This document shows positions 7,043 through 15,768 of a stretch of 64,000 nucleotides of DNA, piece after piece. The notes beneath the pieces were generated by a model. It was not told where the DNA came from and did not search any database. It worked only from the letters and a program-made list of their open reading frames with translations. Source of the stretch: an uncultured Alphaproteobacteria bacterium (GTDB lineage: Bacteria; Pseudomonadota; Alphaproteobacteria; GCA-2731375); NCBI GenBank assembly GCA_951812805.1, contig CATOSZ010000001.1, forward strand, positions 806,001 through 870,000. The letters are read 5' to 3'. Positions within the stretch are counted from its first letter, which is position 1; each line of letters opens with the position of its first letter. A program made the translations under genes and the position numbers.

Positions 7043-8296
7043 ATGACGTCACGACGCAACAGCCTCGCCGCGCTTGCGGCCATCCTCCTCCTCGCCATAT
7101 CCCTGGTGACGCCGGCGGCCGTAGCGCAAGAAATTCAGCGCATTGCCGCCATCGTCAACGACGAGGTGATCTCCGGCTTCGATCTCGAGCGACGGGTCGA
7201 ACTGATCATCCGCTCGACGGAATCCGTCGACTCGCCCGAGGCCCGCCAACGCCTGAGACCCGAAGCGCTCGACATCCTGATCGACGAAAAGCTGCGCCTG
7301 CAGGCCGCGAGACAACTCAACCTCGCGGTCAACGAACGCGATATCGCGCGCGCCGTTTCCAACCTCGAGCGTCAGAACAACGTGCCGCCGGGCGGCTTCG
7401 ACGACTTCCTGCGCGCCAATGGCTACGATCGGGAATCGTTGATGCAGCAGGTCCGCGCGGAGATCGCCTGGGGCAAATTCCTACGTCGGCGCGCGACGCC
7501 GATATCAGACGACGAAATCGACGAGGAGCTCGCGCGCCTGGAAGCCGACATCGGCAAACCGGAGTTCCTGATCTCGGAAATCTATCTCCCCGTCGCCGCG
7601 GCACCGGATGAGGTCGAAATCCAGCGCCTCGCCCAGGAACTGGTCACGCAAATCGACGGCGGTTCGGCTTTCGGCGCAGTGGCACGCCAGTTTTCCCGCG
7701 GCGCGACGGCGAACGAAGGCGGTCGCGTCGGCTGGATCAAGGCGGACCAGCTCGCCGATGAACTCGCCCGGGTCGTCGATACGCTGGAACCCGGTGCGCG
7801 CAGCGACCCGATCCGCACGCTGGGCGGCTATTACATCATCAGGCTGCACAACAAGCGCCGCTTCGGCGTTGCCGATCCGAAGTCCGCACGAATGCGCCTC
7901 ATGCAGATCACGATCGCCGTCGCAGACGCCGATGGGTCGCGTTCCCGTCGGTTGGCGGAGGAGTTTCGCGCCGCGACCGAAGGCTGCCCCGCGATCGCGG
8001 GTGCGGTCGAGGGGCATGACGGCGTCGAGCAAGGCGACCTCGGCACCCTGGCGATCGGCCAGCTTTCCGAGGCGATCCGGGCTGCGGTGAACGACCTCCC
8101 CGACGGCAAGCTGAGCGCGCCGATCGACCTCGACGATTCCCTCATGCTGTTGATGGTCTGCGAACGCGAGCGCCAGGAGATCCGAAAGCCGGACCGCGAA
8201 CGGGTCCTCGCCCAGCTCAGCCGACGGCAGCTCTTCAAGCTCTCTCAGCGCTTCATCCGCGACCTTCGCCGGGACGCGCTGGTCGAATATCGGTGA
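7043..8296 (+). CDS. surA: Periplasmic chaperone / peptidyl-prolyl isomerase SurA
   Basis: A 417-residue exported protein that would escort outer-membrane proteins across the periplasm. A Sec signal peptide covers roughly residues 1-27 (hydrophobic ALAAILLLAISLVTPAAVAQ). A SurA N-terminal domain follows (RIAAIVNDEVISGFDLERR), then a parvulin (PpiC) domain (FGAVARQFSRGATANEGGRVGW) and a divergent second C-terminal region. The ATG at 7043 has AGGGGA upstream. The stop overlaps the pdxA GTG. In related genomes lptD usually precedes surA; here only about 200 bp of native sequence separate surA from divergent pepA. Confidence 0.92.
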   Translation: MTSRRNSLAALAAILLLAISLVTPAAVAQEIQRIAAIVNDEVISGFDLERRVELIIRSTESVDSPEARQRLRPEALDILIDEKLRLQAARQLNLAVNERDIARAVSNLERQNNVPPGGFDDFLRANGYDRESLMQQVRAEIAWGKFLRRRATPISDDEIDEELARLEADIGKPEFLISEIYLPVAAAPDEVEIQRLAQELVTQIDGGSAFGAVARQFSRGATANEGGRVGWIKADQLADELARVVDTLEPGARSDPIRTLGGYYIIRLHNKRRFGVADPKSARMRLMQITIAVADADGSRSRRLAEEFRAATEGCPAIAGAVEGHDGVEQGDLGTLAIGQLSEAIRAAVNDLPDGKLSAPIDLDDSLMLLMVCERERQEIRKPDRERVLAQLSRRQLFKLSQRFIRDLRRDALVEYR

Positions 8297-9309
8297 CCTC
8301 CGCCCCGCCCCTCGCGGTCACGATGGGGGAGCCGGCGGGGATCGGCGGTGAAATTACGCTGCGCGCCTGGGCCGAGCGCGCGGCTCACCGATTGCCGTCG
8401 TTCTTCGCCATCGACGATCCGGAGCGCCTGGCACAGATCGGCACGACACTGGGATTGGGGGTGCCGATCCGGACCATCGCCGCACCGGGCGAGACGGCTG
8501 CCTGCTTCGCGGACGCGCTGCCTGTCCTCGCCCTCGATCTCGCCGCGCCCGTCACGCCCGGGCGACCCGACACCGCCACCGCGGCCGCCACCTGCCGGGC
8601 GATCGAGTGGGCGGTCGAACTGGCGCGCAACGGGGAAGCGGGCGGCATCGTCACCAACCCGATCCAGAAATCGACGCTCTACGATGCGGGCTTTCGATAT
8701 CAAGGCCATACCGACTATCTCGGCGCCCTGCTGGGCGGCTCGGCCACGCCGGTCATGATGCTGGCGACGGCGGAACTGCGCGTCGTTCCGGTCACCGTTC
8801 ACCTGCCGTTGGCCCGCGCCATCGCCGCGCTGTCGACATCGGACATCGTGCAGGCGGCCCGCATTGCGTGGCGGGCGCTTCGCAACGATTTCGCCATTCC
8901 CGAACCGCGCCTGGCGATCGCCGGCCTCAATCCCCACGCGGGCGAAACCGGGGCACTGGGTCGCGAAGAGATCGACATTATCGCTCCGGCGGTTCGCATT
9001 CTGGCGGACGAGGGCATGCAGGTGCACGGGCCCCTGGTGCCGGATGCGATGTTTCACGAAGCCGCCCGCGCCGGCTACGACGCGGCGATCTGCATGTACC
9101 ACGACCAGGCGCTGATCCCGCTGAAGACGCTGGACTTCGAGAACGGCGTGAACGTCACGCTGGGCCTGGAGATCGTCAGGACCTCGCCCGATCACGGCAC
9201 CGCCCTCGACATCGCCGGACAAGGCATCGCCAGCGCCGCCAGCCTGGTGCAGGCGATCCGTCTGGCGGGCGAGATCGCCCGGCAGCGCGCGAGGGGCCAT
9301 GGGACATGA
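8293..9309 (+). CDS. pdxA: 4-hydroxythreonine-4-phosphate dehydrogenase
   Basis: A pyridoxal-phosphate biosynthesis enzyme that oxidises 4-phosphohydroxy-L-threonine. The 338-residue protein starts with the PdxA hallmark [12 protein letters not shown], and carries [14 protein letters not shown] and the metal-binding GHTDYL, the [13 protein letters not shown] segment and the C-terminal [13 protein letters not shown]. The GTG start at 8293 overlaps the surA stop (GTGA), and its own stop overlaps the rsmA ATG (ATGA), so three genes form one coupled unit. Length and all expected motifs are intact. Confidence 0.96.
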   Translation: MTSAPPLAVTMGEPAGIGGEITLRAWAERAAHRLPSFFAIDDPERLAQIGTTLGLGVPIRTIAAPGETAACFADALPVLALDLAAPVTPGRPDTATAAATCRAIEWAVELARNGEAGGIVTNPIQKSTLYDAGFRYQGHTDYLGALLGGSATPVMMLATAELRVVPVTVHLPLARAIAALSTSDIVQAARIAWRALRNDFAIPEPRLAIAGLNPHAGETGALGREEIDIIAPAVRILADEGMQVHGPLVPDAMFHEAARAGYDAAICMYHDQALIPLKTLDFENGVNVTLGLEIVRTSPDHGTALDIAGQGIASAASLVQAIRLAGEIARQRARGHGT

Positions 9310-10145
9310 GTGGCGATGACCTGCCGCCGCTGCGTGAGGTCATCCGCGCGCATGGCCTTTCGGCCCGGCGCGGCCTCGGTCAGCACTTCCTGCTGGATGG
9401 AAACCTGACCGCCAAGATCGCCCGTGCCGCCGGCCCGCTCGAAGCCCTCGACGTGCTGGAGGTGGGCCCGGGCCCGGGCGGGCTCACCCGGGCGTTGCTG
9501 GCGGCGGGGGCCCGCCGGGTCGTCGCCATCGAGCGCGATGTCCGCTGTATCGAGGCGCTGGCGCCGCTCGAGGCGCACTACGGCGACCGCCTTGTCGTTC
9601 TCGAAGGTGATGCGCTGGCAGAGGACGGCGAGACGGTGCTGGCGGGCGAGGCCTGCATCGTCGCCAACCTGCCCTACAACATCGCGACCCCTTTGATCCT
9701 CGGTTGGCTGGCGCGAGGCCCGCGGTTCCGCCATCTGACGGTGATGGTACAGAAGGAGGTGGCGACCCGCATCGTCGCGCCGGCCGGCGGCAAGGCCTAC
9801 GGCCGCCTCGCCGTCGCCTGCGGCTGGCGGGCCGAGGCGCGCATTCTGTTCGACATTCACGCCCAGGCCTTCACGCCACCGCCCAAGGTCACTTCGACGG
9901 TCGTGCAGCTGGTGCCGCGGGCCGCGCCGCTGGCACCTGCGCCCGCGGCGGAGATGGAGGAAGTGACACGCGCCGCCTTCGGTCAGCGCCGCAAGATGCT
10001 CCGCGCGAGCCTGAAGGCTGCGACCCGGGATTCCGAGTCGTTGCTGGCCGAGGTCGGGATCGAGGCGACGCGGCGGGCCGAAACTCTGGAGATCGAGGAA
10101 TTCTGTAGCCTTGCCCGGGCGCTCGCCGCCCGTCGTGGCGCGTGA
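9306..10145 (+). CDS. rsmA: 16S rRNA dimethyladenosine transferase (A1518/A1519)
   Basis: RsmA (KsgA) dimethylates two adjacent adenosines near the 3' end of 16S rRNA. The 279-residue protein has the KsgA N-terminus [13 protein letters not shown], the SAM-binding [23 protein letters not shown], and the catalytic NLPYNIATP motif. The ATG at 9306 overlaps the pdxA stop, which fixes the start. It is the last gene of the surA-pdxA-rsmA unit; six bases separate its stop from the stop of the convergent lipoprotein gene. Confidence 0.96.
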   Translation: MSGDDLPPLREVIRAHGLSARRGLGQHFLLDGNLTAKIARAAGPLEALDVLEVGPGPGGLTRALLAAGARRVVAIERDVRCIEALAPLEAHYGDRLVVLEGDALAEDGETVLAGEACIVANLPYNIATPLILGWLARGPRFRHLTVMVQKEVATRIVAPAGGKAYGRLAVACGWRAEARILFDIHAQAFTPPPKVTSTVVQLVPRAAPLAPAPAAEMEEVTRAAFGQRRKMLRASLKAATRDSESLLAEVGIEATRRAETLEIEEFCSLARALAARRGA

Positions 10146-10151
10146 GCCTGC

Positions 10152-10913
10152 TCAGCCCGCCCGCGCCGCCGCGGCGATGTCCGCTTCACATGCCCCGGGC
10201 GGCCCGATCCCCAGCCCCGTTTCGACATCGCGTCGCGCCGCCGGCGCTAATGCCGACGTGATCGCGGCGCGCGCCTCGGGTTCGGGCGTGGCCCCGGCGA
10301 GTTCGGCCAATCGAAGCCAGCGATAAGCCTGCTGCGCCATCTCACCGGCCTGGAAATGCGTCGCGAGGCGCCAGCGCGCATTCGCGTCGCCGTGCCGGGC
10401 CGCATCGCACAACTCCGACGCCGCGAACGACTTCGCCGGATCGAGGGCGTGGCACGGCGCATTGTCCGGTGCGAGGCGCCGGGCGAGGGCCTCTGCACTC
10501 TCCCGCCCCTGCCCCCAGGCGAGACAGAGCGGTCGGTCCTCGTCGTCATAGGCGATCGCGATCAGCCGTTTCCGGCTTCGGTATTCCTGATAGAGGCGGA
10601 TCGGCTCGGTAATGAGATAGATCACCAGGGCGCCGGCCGCCAGGACGAGGCAGGCTTCCGTCCCACGGCACCGGATGCCAGAGAAAGGGACGCCGTGGGA
10701 ACCGCGCCCGGTGCCCCCGGCCGTGCGGTAAACCGCGACGGATCGGGCGGAGCCGTGTTGCGCCAGGACCGGCTTGCCGAAGCGGGCCTCCAATCCGGGC
10801 CGGCTCATGCCGCCCACCCGCGTCACCACGCTCGTACCGGCGCACGCCGAGAGGTGCAAAAGTACGAGAACCGCGCACAGGCTTCGGGCCGATCCACGCC
10901 ACTGCGGCTTCAT
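10152..10913 (-). CDS. Lipoprotein with one Sel1/TPR-like segment
   Basis: A 253-residue protein with a lipoprotein signal peptide (CAVLVLLHLSACAG; lipobox LSAC, acylated Cys about residue 25). A hydrophobic segment (ACLVLAAGALVIYLI) lies near residues 87-105. A Sel1/TPR-like helix pair, RWRLATHFQAGEMAQQAYRW, lies near residues 190-210, with several cysteines in the second half. I do not recognise a specific family. It is convergent with rsmA and divergent from the amidinotransferase. It probably sits in the cell envelope and may take part in envelope assembly or protein-protein contacts, but no function can be assigned. Confidence 0.8.
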   Translation of the reverse strand: MKPQWRGSARSLCAVLVLLHLSACAGTSVVTRVGGMSRPGLEARFGKPVLAQHGSARSVAVYRTAGGTGRGSHGVPFSGIRCRGTEACLVLAAGALVIYLITEPIRLYQEYRSRKRLIAIAYDDEDRPLCLAWGQGRESAEALARRLAPDNAPCHALDPAKSFAASELCDAARHGDANARWRLATHFQAGEMAQQAYRWLRLAELAGATPEPEARAAITSALAPAARRDVETGLGIGPPGACEADIAAAARAG

Positions 10914-10987
10914 CCGATGCTTCCCTCGACGGCCCCGAGGCGTATCCTACCTTGCAACGGGGGCACCACAACGGGGACGCTACGACA

Positions 10988-11947
10988 ATGAGCAATCCAT
11001 CCGCCACGACCTTCGGTGTCGCCGCGTACGGGGGCGACGGCTGGTCGCCGCGCCAGGAGACGCACGAGAGCGAGATCGGCACGGTCTGGGCCGACTTCGC
11101 GGTCCGCAGCGAGTACGCGCGGCTGGAAGCCGTGCTGCTGCACCGCCCCGGGGCCGAACTGTCGGCGAGCCATGGCGACGCGAACGCCGCGCAGATGCTG
11201 GCGCCCCTGGATCTGGAACGTGCCCGCGCCCAGCATGGCGCGATCGCCGAGGCCTATGAACGCGAGGGCGTGCGGGTCTTCGAGCTCGCGCCCGAGGACG
11301 TGCCGAGCCCCAACCAGATGTTTTGCGCCGATCTGGTGTTCATGACCCATCAGGGCGCGATCCTGGCGCGGCCCGCGTCCACGGTGCGCGCCGGCGAGGA
11401 GCGCCGGATGGCCCGGCGCCTGGCCGCACTGGGCGTGCCGATCCTGCGGACCCTCGTCGGCGACGGCACCTTCGAAGGCGCGGACGCCGCCTGGGTCGAC
11501 GACGAGACCGTGTTGGTCGGGCACGGATTGCGGACGAACCGGTCCGGGGCCGAACAGGTGGTCGCCGCTCTCGCCGATATCGGGGTCGATGGGGTCGTCG
11601 TCGACATGCCTTTCGGTACCATGCATCTGATGGGTCTGCTGCGCATCGTCGATGCCGACCTCGCCATCGCCTGGCCACGCCGGACCCCGCATGCCGCGGT
11701 CGAGTTGTTGCGACGGCGTGGCATGGAGGTCGTGTTTCTTCCCGAGGAGGCGAGCACGCCGCAGCAGGTTGCCTTCAACTTTGTCACCATCGGCCCTCGG
11801 CGCATCCTGATGGGCGCTGGACATGAGTCGACGCGCGGCTTCTTCGAAGACCGGGGGATCGCCTGTGTCGAGGTCGAGATGGCGGAATTGTCAAAGGCCG
11901 CGGGCGGCATCGGCTGCCTGACCGCCCTGTTGAAACGCGAGGGGTAG
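10988..11947 (+). CDS. Amidinotransferase / arginine-deiminase superfamily protein
   Basis: A 319-residue member of the guanidine-modifying superfamily, acting on arginine, methylarginines or related guanidino compounds. Family features are EAVLLHRPG near the N-terminus, the MFCADLVFMTHQGAILARP segment, a histidine in PFGTMHLMG and a C-terminal nucleophile cysteine in GGIGCLTAL, as in dimethylargininase and arginine deiminase. The ATG at 10988 (MSNPSATTF) was chosen although the upstream site is weak. It stands alone between divergent and convergent genes, so context does not reveal the substrate. Confidence 0.85.
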   Translation: MSNPSATTFGVAAYGGDGWSPRQETHESEIGTVWADFAVRSEYARLEAVLLHRPGAELSASHGDANAAQMLAPLDLERARAQHGAIAEAYEREGVRVFELAPEDVPSPNQMFCADLVFMTHQGAILARPASTVRAGEERRMARRLAALGVPILRTLVGDGTFEGADAAWVDDETVLVGHGLRTNRSGAEQVVAALADIGVDGVVVDMPFGTMHLMGLLRIVDADLAIAWPRRTPHAAVELLRRRGMEVVFLPEEASTPQQVAFNFVTIGPRRILMGAGHESTRGFFEDRGIACVEVEMAELSKAAGGIGCLTALLKREG

Positions 11948-11960
11948 GCGCGCCGACCGG

Positions 11961-12890
11961 CTAACGCTTGACCTCGTTGTGCAGGCGGCGATTGATCAGC
12001 TCGGCCAGCAGGCCGACGCTGGCGACCTGCACCGAGGCCATGACGACGATCAGGGTGGAGACGTCGGCGAGCCGGCCGAGCACGAGGTAGCTGAACAACC
12101 CCCAGGCGACGGCCAGCAGGAACAGGACCCCGGCCAGAGGCATGAAGACCCGCAGCGGGGCAAAATAGAGTCCGACCATGACGATGAGGCGGATGAAGCG
12201 CAGCGTATCGCGGATCGGTGCGATCTTCGATTTGCCGACGCGGGTGTAGTAGTCGATCGGCACGAAGGCGACCCGGTAGCCGTTCACCAGCATGCCCATG
12301 GTGATCGTGGTGGTGAAGGAGAAACCGTCGGGGAGGAACGGCAGGAAGCGCACGGCCACGTCGCGGCGGAACACCCGCAGGCCCGAATTGGCGTCCGGCA
12401 CCCGGGTTCTGGCGATGACATTCACCAGGCGGGCGAGCACCCATTTCACCGGACGGCGGATCAGCGGGATCTGCACATTGTCGCCGGTCCGCGCCCCCAC
12501 CACCATGTCGTAGCCTTCGTCCAGCAACTTGGCGCAAAGTTCGGCCAGGCGATCGCTCGGATAGGTGCCGTCGGCATCCGTGATGGCGATCAGGTCCGCC
12601 TCGCTGGCCTGAATGCCGGTCTTCAACGCCGCGCCGTAGCCGCGGTTCTGGGCATGGCGCAGCAGGCGCGCATCGCTCCGCCCGGCCATCAGCGCGTCGC
12701 AGGCCGCCACGGTCGCGTCCAGCGAGCCGTCGTCGACGACGATCACCTCGCCGCTGAGTTCAGCGCCGGACACCGCGTCGAACAGTTCAGGCAGGGAGTG
12801 GGGAATGCCGTGTTCTTCGTTGTAAGCGGGGACGACGACGGTGAGCGTGGCCCCGTCGGCCCGCGCGGGCGGCGTTTCCTGCCTCGTCAC
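11961..12890 (-). CDS. Family 2 glycosyltransferase (polyprenyl-phosphate type)
   Basis: A 309-residue GT2 enzyme that would move a sugar from a nucleotide donor to a lipid carrier. The catalytic domain shows [30 protein letters not shown], the DXD-like ITDADGTYP and an RRPVKW region. Two hydrophobic helices form the C-terminus ([22 protein letters not shown] and [20 protein letters not shown]), as in DpmA/GtrB-like proteins. I chose GTG 12890 because a GGGGG tract lies upstream; a TTG at 12905 is also possible. It is divergent from the Nudix gene and no glycan cluster is nearby. Confidence 0.88.
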   Translation of the reverse strand: MTRQETPPARADGATLTVVVPAYNEEHGIPHSLPELFDAVSGAELSGEVIVVDDGSLDATVAACDALMAGRSDARLLRHAQNRGYGAALKTGIQASEADLIAITDADGTYPSDRLAELCAKLLDEGYDMVVGARTGDNVQIPLIRRPVKWVLARLVNVIARTRVPDANSGLRVFRRDVAVRFLPFLPDGFSFTTTITMGMLVNGYRVAFVPIDYYTRVGKSKIAPIRDTLRFIRLIVMVGLYFAPLRVFMPLAGVLFLLAVAWGLFSYLVLGRLADVSTLIVVMASVQVASVGLLAELINRRLHNEVKR

Positions 12891-13044
12891 GTGCTTGGCC
12901 CCCAAAACATCGGCACCCGGGCGTGGGTCCGAATCCCGCGCGAACGATACCCGCTCTCACCATCGCGCTCAAACCCGCGATCGGGCACGGCATATTTGGA
13001 TGTGTGGGTGGACCTCGGCGACGTTGAATGCCAGATTACCCGTG

Positions 13045-13596
13045 ATGAACAATGGACCTCTACACGATTATCGTTTCGAGCCGCGCGTGCCCGACGGCGA
13101 CGACCGGGAACGCCACGTCTGTGGCGATTGCGGGTGGATTCACTACGTCAATCCGAAGATTGTGGTCGGCGCGGTCGTTACCTACGGTGATAAGTACCTG
13201 CTTTGCCGCCGCGCGATCGAGCCCAGATCCGGCTACTGGACGATGCCGGCCGGCTATCTCGAGGAAGGGGAAAGTGCCGAGGCCGGCGCGCGCCGCGAAG
13301 CGGACGAAGAAGCCTGCGCCGACATCGTCATCGACAGCCTGCTGGCGGTCTACTCCATCCCCCGCATCTCGCAGGTCCAACTGATCTACCGCGCGGTGAT
13401 CGAGCGGCCCGAATTCGCCGCCGGGCCGGAAAGCCAGGAAGTCGCCCTCTTCGCCTGGGACGAGATCCCCTGGGACGAGGCCGCGTTTCCGAGCCTGCAT
13501 TGGGCCCTCAATCAGCATCGTGCCGTGATCGGCGTCGCGAGCTATTCCCCTTTCGCGAACCCCGAGGGCTGGAACGGTGACAGAACCCCGGCCTGA
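13045..13596 (+). CDS. Nudix hydrolase with zinc ribbon
   Basis: A 183-residue Nudix pyrophosphohydrolase. An N-terminal zinc-ribbon half ([15 protein letters not shown]) precedes a canonical Nudix box ([20 protein letters not shown]), which binds the catalytic magnesium. The layout resembles the NADH pyrophosphatase/ADP-ribose type, so dinucleotide or nucleotide-sugar clearance is likely, but the substrate is not proven. The ATG at 13045 gives a start just ahead of the zinc ribbon. Its 3' end overlaps yciB by 20 bases, opening a four-gene overlapping operon. Confidence 0.9.
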   Translation: MNNGPLHDYRFEPRVPDGDDRERHVCGDCGWIHYVNPKIVVGAVVTYGDKYLLCRRAIEPRSGYWTMPAGYLEEGESAEAGARREADEEACADIVIDSLLAVYSIPRISQVQLIYRAVIERPEFAAGPESQEVALFAWDEIPWDEAAFPSLHWALNQHRAVIGVASYSPFANPEGWNGDRTPA

Positions 13597-14194
13597 GGCC
13601 GAAGGCGAAGCGGCGACGGCCGCCGCGCACGGTGGCCTCAATCCCTGGATCAAGCTGGCATTGGAAGTCGGTCCGCTGGTCGTCTTCTTTGTCGCCAACC
13701 ATCGTGCCGGCATCTTCTGGGCGACGGGTACCTTCATGGTCGCCCTCACGGTCTCCCTGGTCGCGACCTATGCGCTCACCCGCAAGCTGCCGATGCTGGC
13801 GCTCGTGACCGGGTTCTTCGTCCTCGTTTTCGGCGGCCTCACGTTGATCTTACAGGACGAGCTTTTCATCAAACTGAAGCCGACCATCGTCAACCTGCTC
13901 TTCGGGTTGATCCTGCTCGGTGGTCTGATGGCGGGAAAATCCTTCCTGAAGACCCTGCTCGATCAAGGCTTCCCCATGCAGGACAAAGGCTGGCGGGTCC
14001 TGACGCTGCGCTGGGGGATCTTCTTTCTGGTGCTGGCGGTCTTGAACGAGGTCGTCTGGCGGAATTTCTCCACCGACATGTGGGTCAACTTCAAAGTGTT
14101 CGGCATCATGCCGCTCACCATTCTGTTCTCGCTGACCCAGCTGCCGACGATGCTGCGCTACCGCATCGAGGAGGATGAAGAGGATCCGGCGTGA
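13577..14194 (+). CDS. yciB: Inner-membrane protein YciB (septation protein A family)
   Basis: A 205-residue membrane protein with about five hydrophobic helices, for example [28 protein letters not shown] and [20 protein letters not shown], plus the family signature [16 protein letters not shown] and [22 protein letters not shown]. YciB/IspZ proteins affect envelope synthesis and septation, with no known catalytic activity. The GTG at 13577 lies inside the end of the Nudix gene. The stop overlaps the next GTG (GTGA), indicating coupled translation. The C-terminus ends in an acidic tail (EEDEEDPA). Confidence 0.93.
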   Translation: MTEPRPEAEGEAATAAAHGGLNPWIKLALEVGPLVVFFVANHRAGIFWATGTFMVALTVSLVATYALTRKLPMLALVTGFFVLVFGGLTLILQDELFIKLKPTIVNLLFGLILLGGLMAGKSFLKTLLDQGFPMQDKGWRVLTLRWGIFFLVLAVLNEVVWRNFSTDMWVNFKVFGIMPLTILFSLTQLPTMLRYRIEEDEEDPA

Positions 14195-15096
14195 GCATGG
14201 ACGACGCTCTCTATACGCCTTTCGAGGCGCCCTATCGTATGAGCATGGGGCTGATGGCGCTTCGCGCGGACGAATGGCTGGAAGCGGACGGCCCGTGGCG
14301 GGAGGAGTTGGCGGAGAAGCGGCGCTTGCTGGCCGACCCGCCGGAGGAAATGGTCTTCACCCTGCCGGGTGCCGATGCCGGCGCGCGGGAAGCGCTGCAC
14401 GCCATGGCGACCCATCTCGCCGGCCAACATGGTGAGCGTTACCACCTCGCCGGCGGCGCGCTCGAGCTGCCCGAATTCGAGGAGCGCTGGGATCTGGACG
14501 ATCCGGCGTTGGAGGCGATCGACGTCGCCGGGCGGATCGCCCGGGAGGACGTCTGCCTGATGGAGCATGACGGGACGGCCTGGCGCCTCACCGCCGCCAG
14601 CGTCTGTTTCCCGACCCGCTGGCGCCTGGCCGAAAAGAAGGGCCAGGCCCTCGACGCGATCCATGCCCCGGTCCCGGGTTTCGAGGACAAGCTCGCCCGG
14701 CCCGTCACCCGCTTCTTCGATCACATGAAGGTCGCCCGCCCGGTCTGGCGGCTCAACTGGTCGCTGGTCGACGATCCGGCGCTCTATCTTCCGAAGCGAC
14801 ATCGCAAGCGTCCGCCCGATCCCGATCTCTCTGCCGAAAATGCCGGGTCACGAATCTGGCTGCGGGTCGAACGGCAGACGCTGACCCGCTTTGCCGTCAG
14901 CGACGCGATCCTCTTCACCATCGCGATCCATCGCTGGCCCCTCGCCCGGCTGGCCCGCCTGCCGGATGCCGCGGCGAAGCTGGCCGAAGCGGCCCGGACG
15001 ATGCCCGAGGCGACGAAATCCTATAAGGCGATGCCCAATATCCAGGCCGCCGTACTCGGCTACCTGGACGGTCTGGGTGGGGAGGAGGCGGGATGA
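14191..15096 (+). CDS. DUF3445 (heme-dependent oxidative N-demethylase-like) protein
   Basis: A 301-residue protein matching DUF3445, whose characterised member is a heme-dependent oxidative N-demethylase acting on dimethylamine. Visible family features are PFEAPYRMSMGLMAL, EDVCLMEHDG, SVCFPTRWRLAEKKGQAL, IHAPVPGF and RVERQTLTRFAVSDAILFTI. Physiological roles of most homologues are unknown. The GTG start overlaps the yciB stop, and its stop overlaps the rpiA ATG. Its place in an operon with housekeeping genes does not point to a particular substrate. Confidence 0.87.
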   Translation: MSMDDALYTPFEAPYRMSMGLMALRADEWLEADGPWREELAEKRRLLADPPEEMVFTLPGADAGAREALHAMATHLAGQHGERYHLAGGALELPEFEERWDLDDPALEAIDVAGRIAREDVCLMEHDGTAWRLTAASVCFPTRWRLAEKKGQALDAIHAPVPGFEDKLARPVTRFFDHMKVARPVWRLNWSLVDDPALYLPKRHRKRPPDPDLSAENAGSRIWLRVERQTLTRFAVSDAILFTIAIHRWPLARLARLPDAAAKLAEAARTMPEATKSYKAMPNIQAAVLGYLDGLGGEEAG

Positions 15097-15764
15097 GCGA
15101 TGCGGCCAAGGCCCGGGCGGCGCGGGCGGCGCTGGAGCTGGTCGAGGACGGCATGCGCCTCGGCCTCGGCACCGGTTCGACGGCGGAGTTCTTTCACCAT
15201 GCGCTGGGCGCGCGGGTGGCCGAAGGCCTTAGGGTCGTCGGCGTCCCGACCTCGGAGCGGACGGCGGCGCTCTGCACCGAACTCTCGATCCCCCTGACCA
15301 CGTTGGAGGAAACGCCGAAACTCGACCTGTGTGTCGACGGCGCAGACGAGACGGACCCGGCCCTGAACTTGATCAAGGGCGCCGGGGGCGCGTTGCTGCG
15401 CGAGAAGATCGTCGCCCAGGCCTCGGCCCGTTTCGTCGTCATCGCCGACGCGGGCAAGCGGGTCGCGGCCCTGGGCGCCTTCCCCCTGCCGGTCGAGATC
15501 ATCCCGATGGCCAGGCGTCCCTTGAGCGAGACGATCGCCGGCCTCGGTGCCGAGGCCCACTTGCGCCAGGCCGGCGACGCCCCTTACGTGACGGACGAGG
15601 GACATTGGATACTCGATTGCGCCTTCGGCCGCATCGAGGACCCACCCGCCTTGGCGCGCAGGCTTTCCAGCCTGGCCGGCGTGGTCGAGCATGGCCTGTT
15701 CACCGGCATGGCCGAACGCGTGCTGCTCGGCGGTGAGAGCGGCGTGGAAACCCTGCTGCCCTGA
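15093..15764 (+). CDS. rpiA: Ribose-5-phosphate isomerase A
   Basis: Interconverts ribose 5-phosphate and ribulose 5-phosphate in the pentose phosphate pathway. The 223-residue protein contains the RpiA markers MRLGLGTGSTAEFF, VGVPTSERTAALC, the catalytic DLCVDGADETDP and LIKGAGGALLREKIV, and a conserved C-terminal VEHGLFTGMA. The ATG at 15093 overlaps the DUF3445 stop (ATGA). It is the final gene of the Nudix-yciB-DUF3445-rpiA unit and converges on the FAD oxidoreductase gene five bases away. Confidence 0.96.
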   Translation: MSDAAKARAARAALELVEDGMRLGLGTGSTAEFFHHALGARVAEGLRVVGVPTSERTAALCTELSIPLTTLEETPKLDLCVDGADETDPALNLIKGAGGALLREKIVAQASARFVVIADAGKRVAALGAFPLPVEIIPMARRPLSETIAGLGAEAHLRQAGDAPYVTDEGHWILDCAFGRIEDPPALARRLSSLAGVVEHGLFTGMAERVLLGGESGVETLLP

Positions 15765-15768
15765 GGGC

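Noticed and set aside
12921..12940. tRNA T-arm-like sequence GCGTGGGTCCGAATCCCGCG
   Set aside because: The loop reads TCCGAAT, not TTCRANY, and no anticodon arm, D-arm or acceptor partner lies upstream; it overlaps the upstream region of the glycosyltransferase gene.
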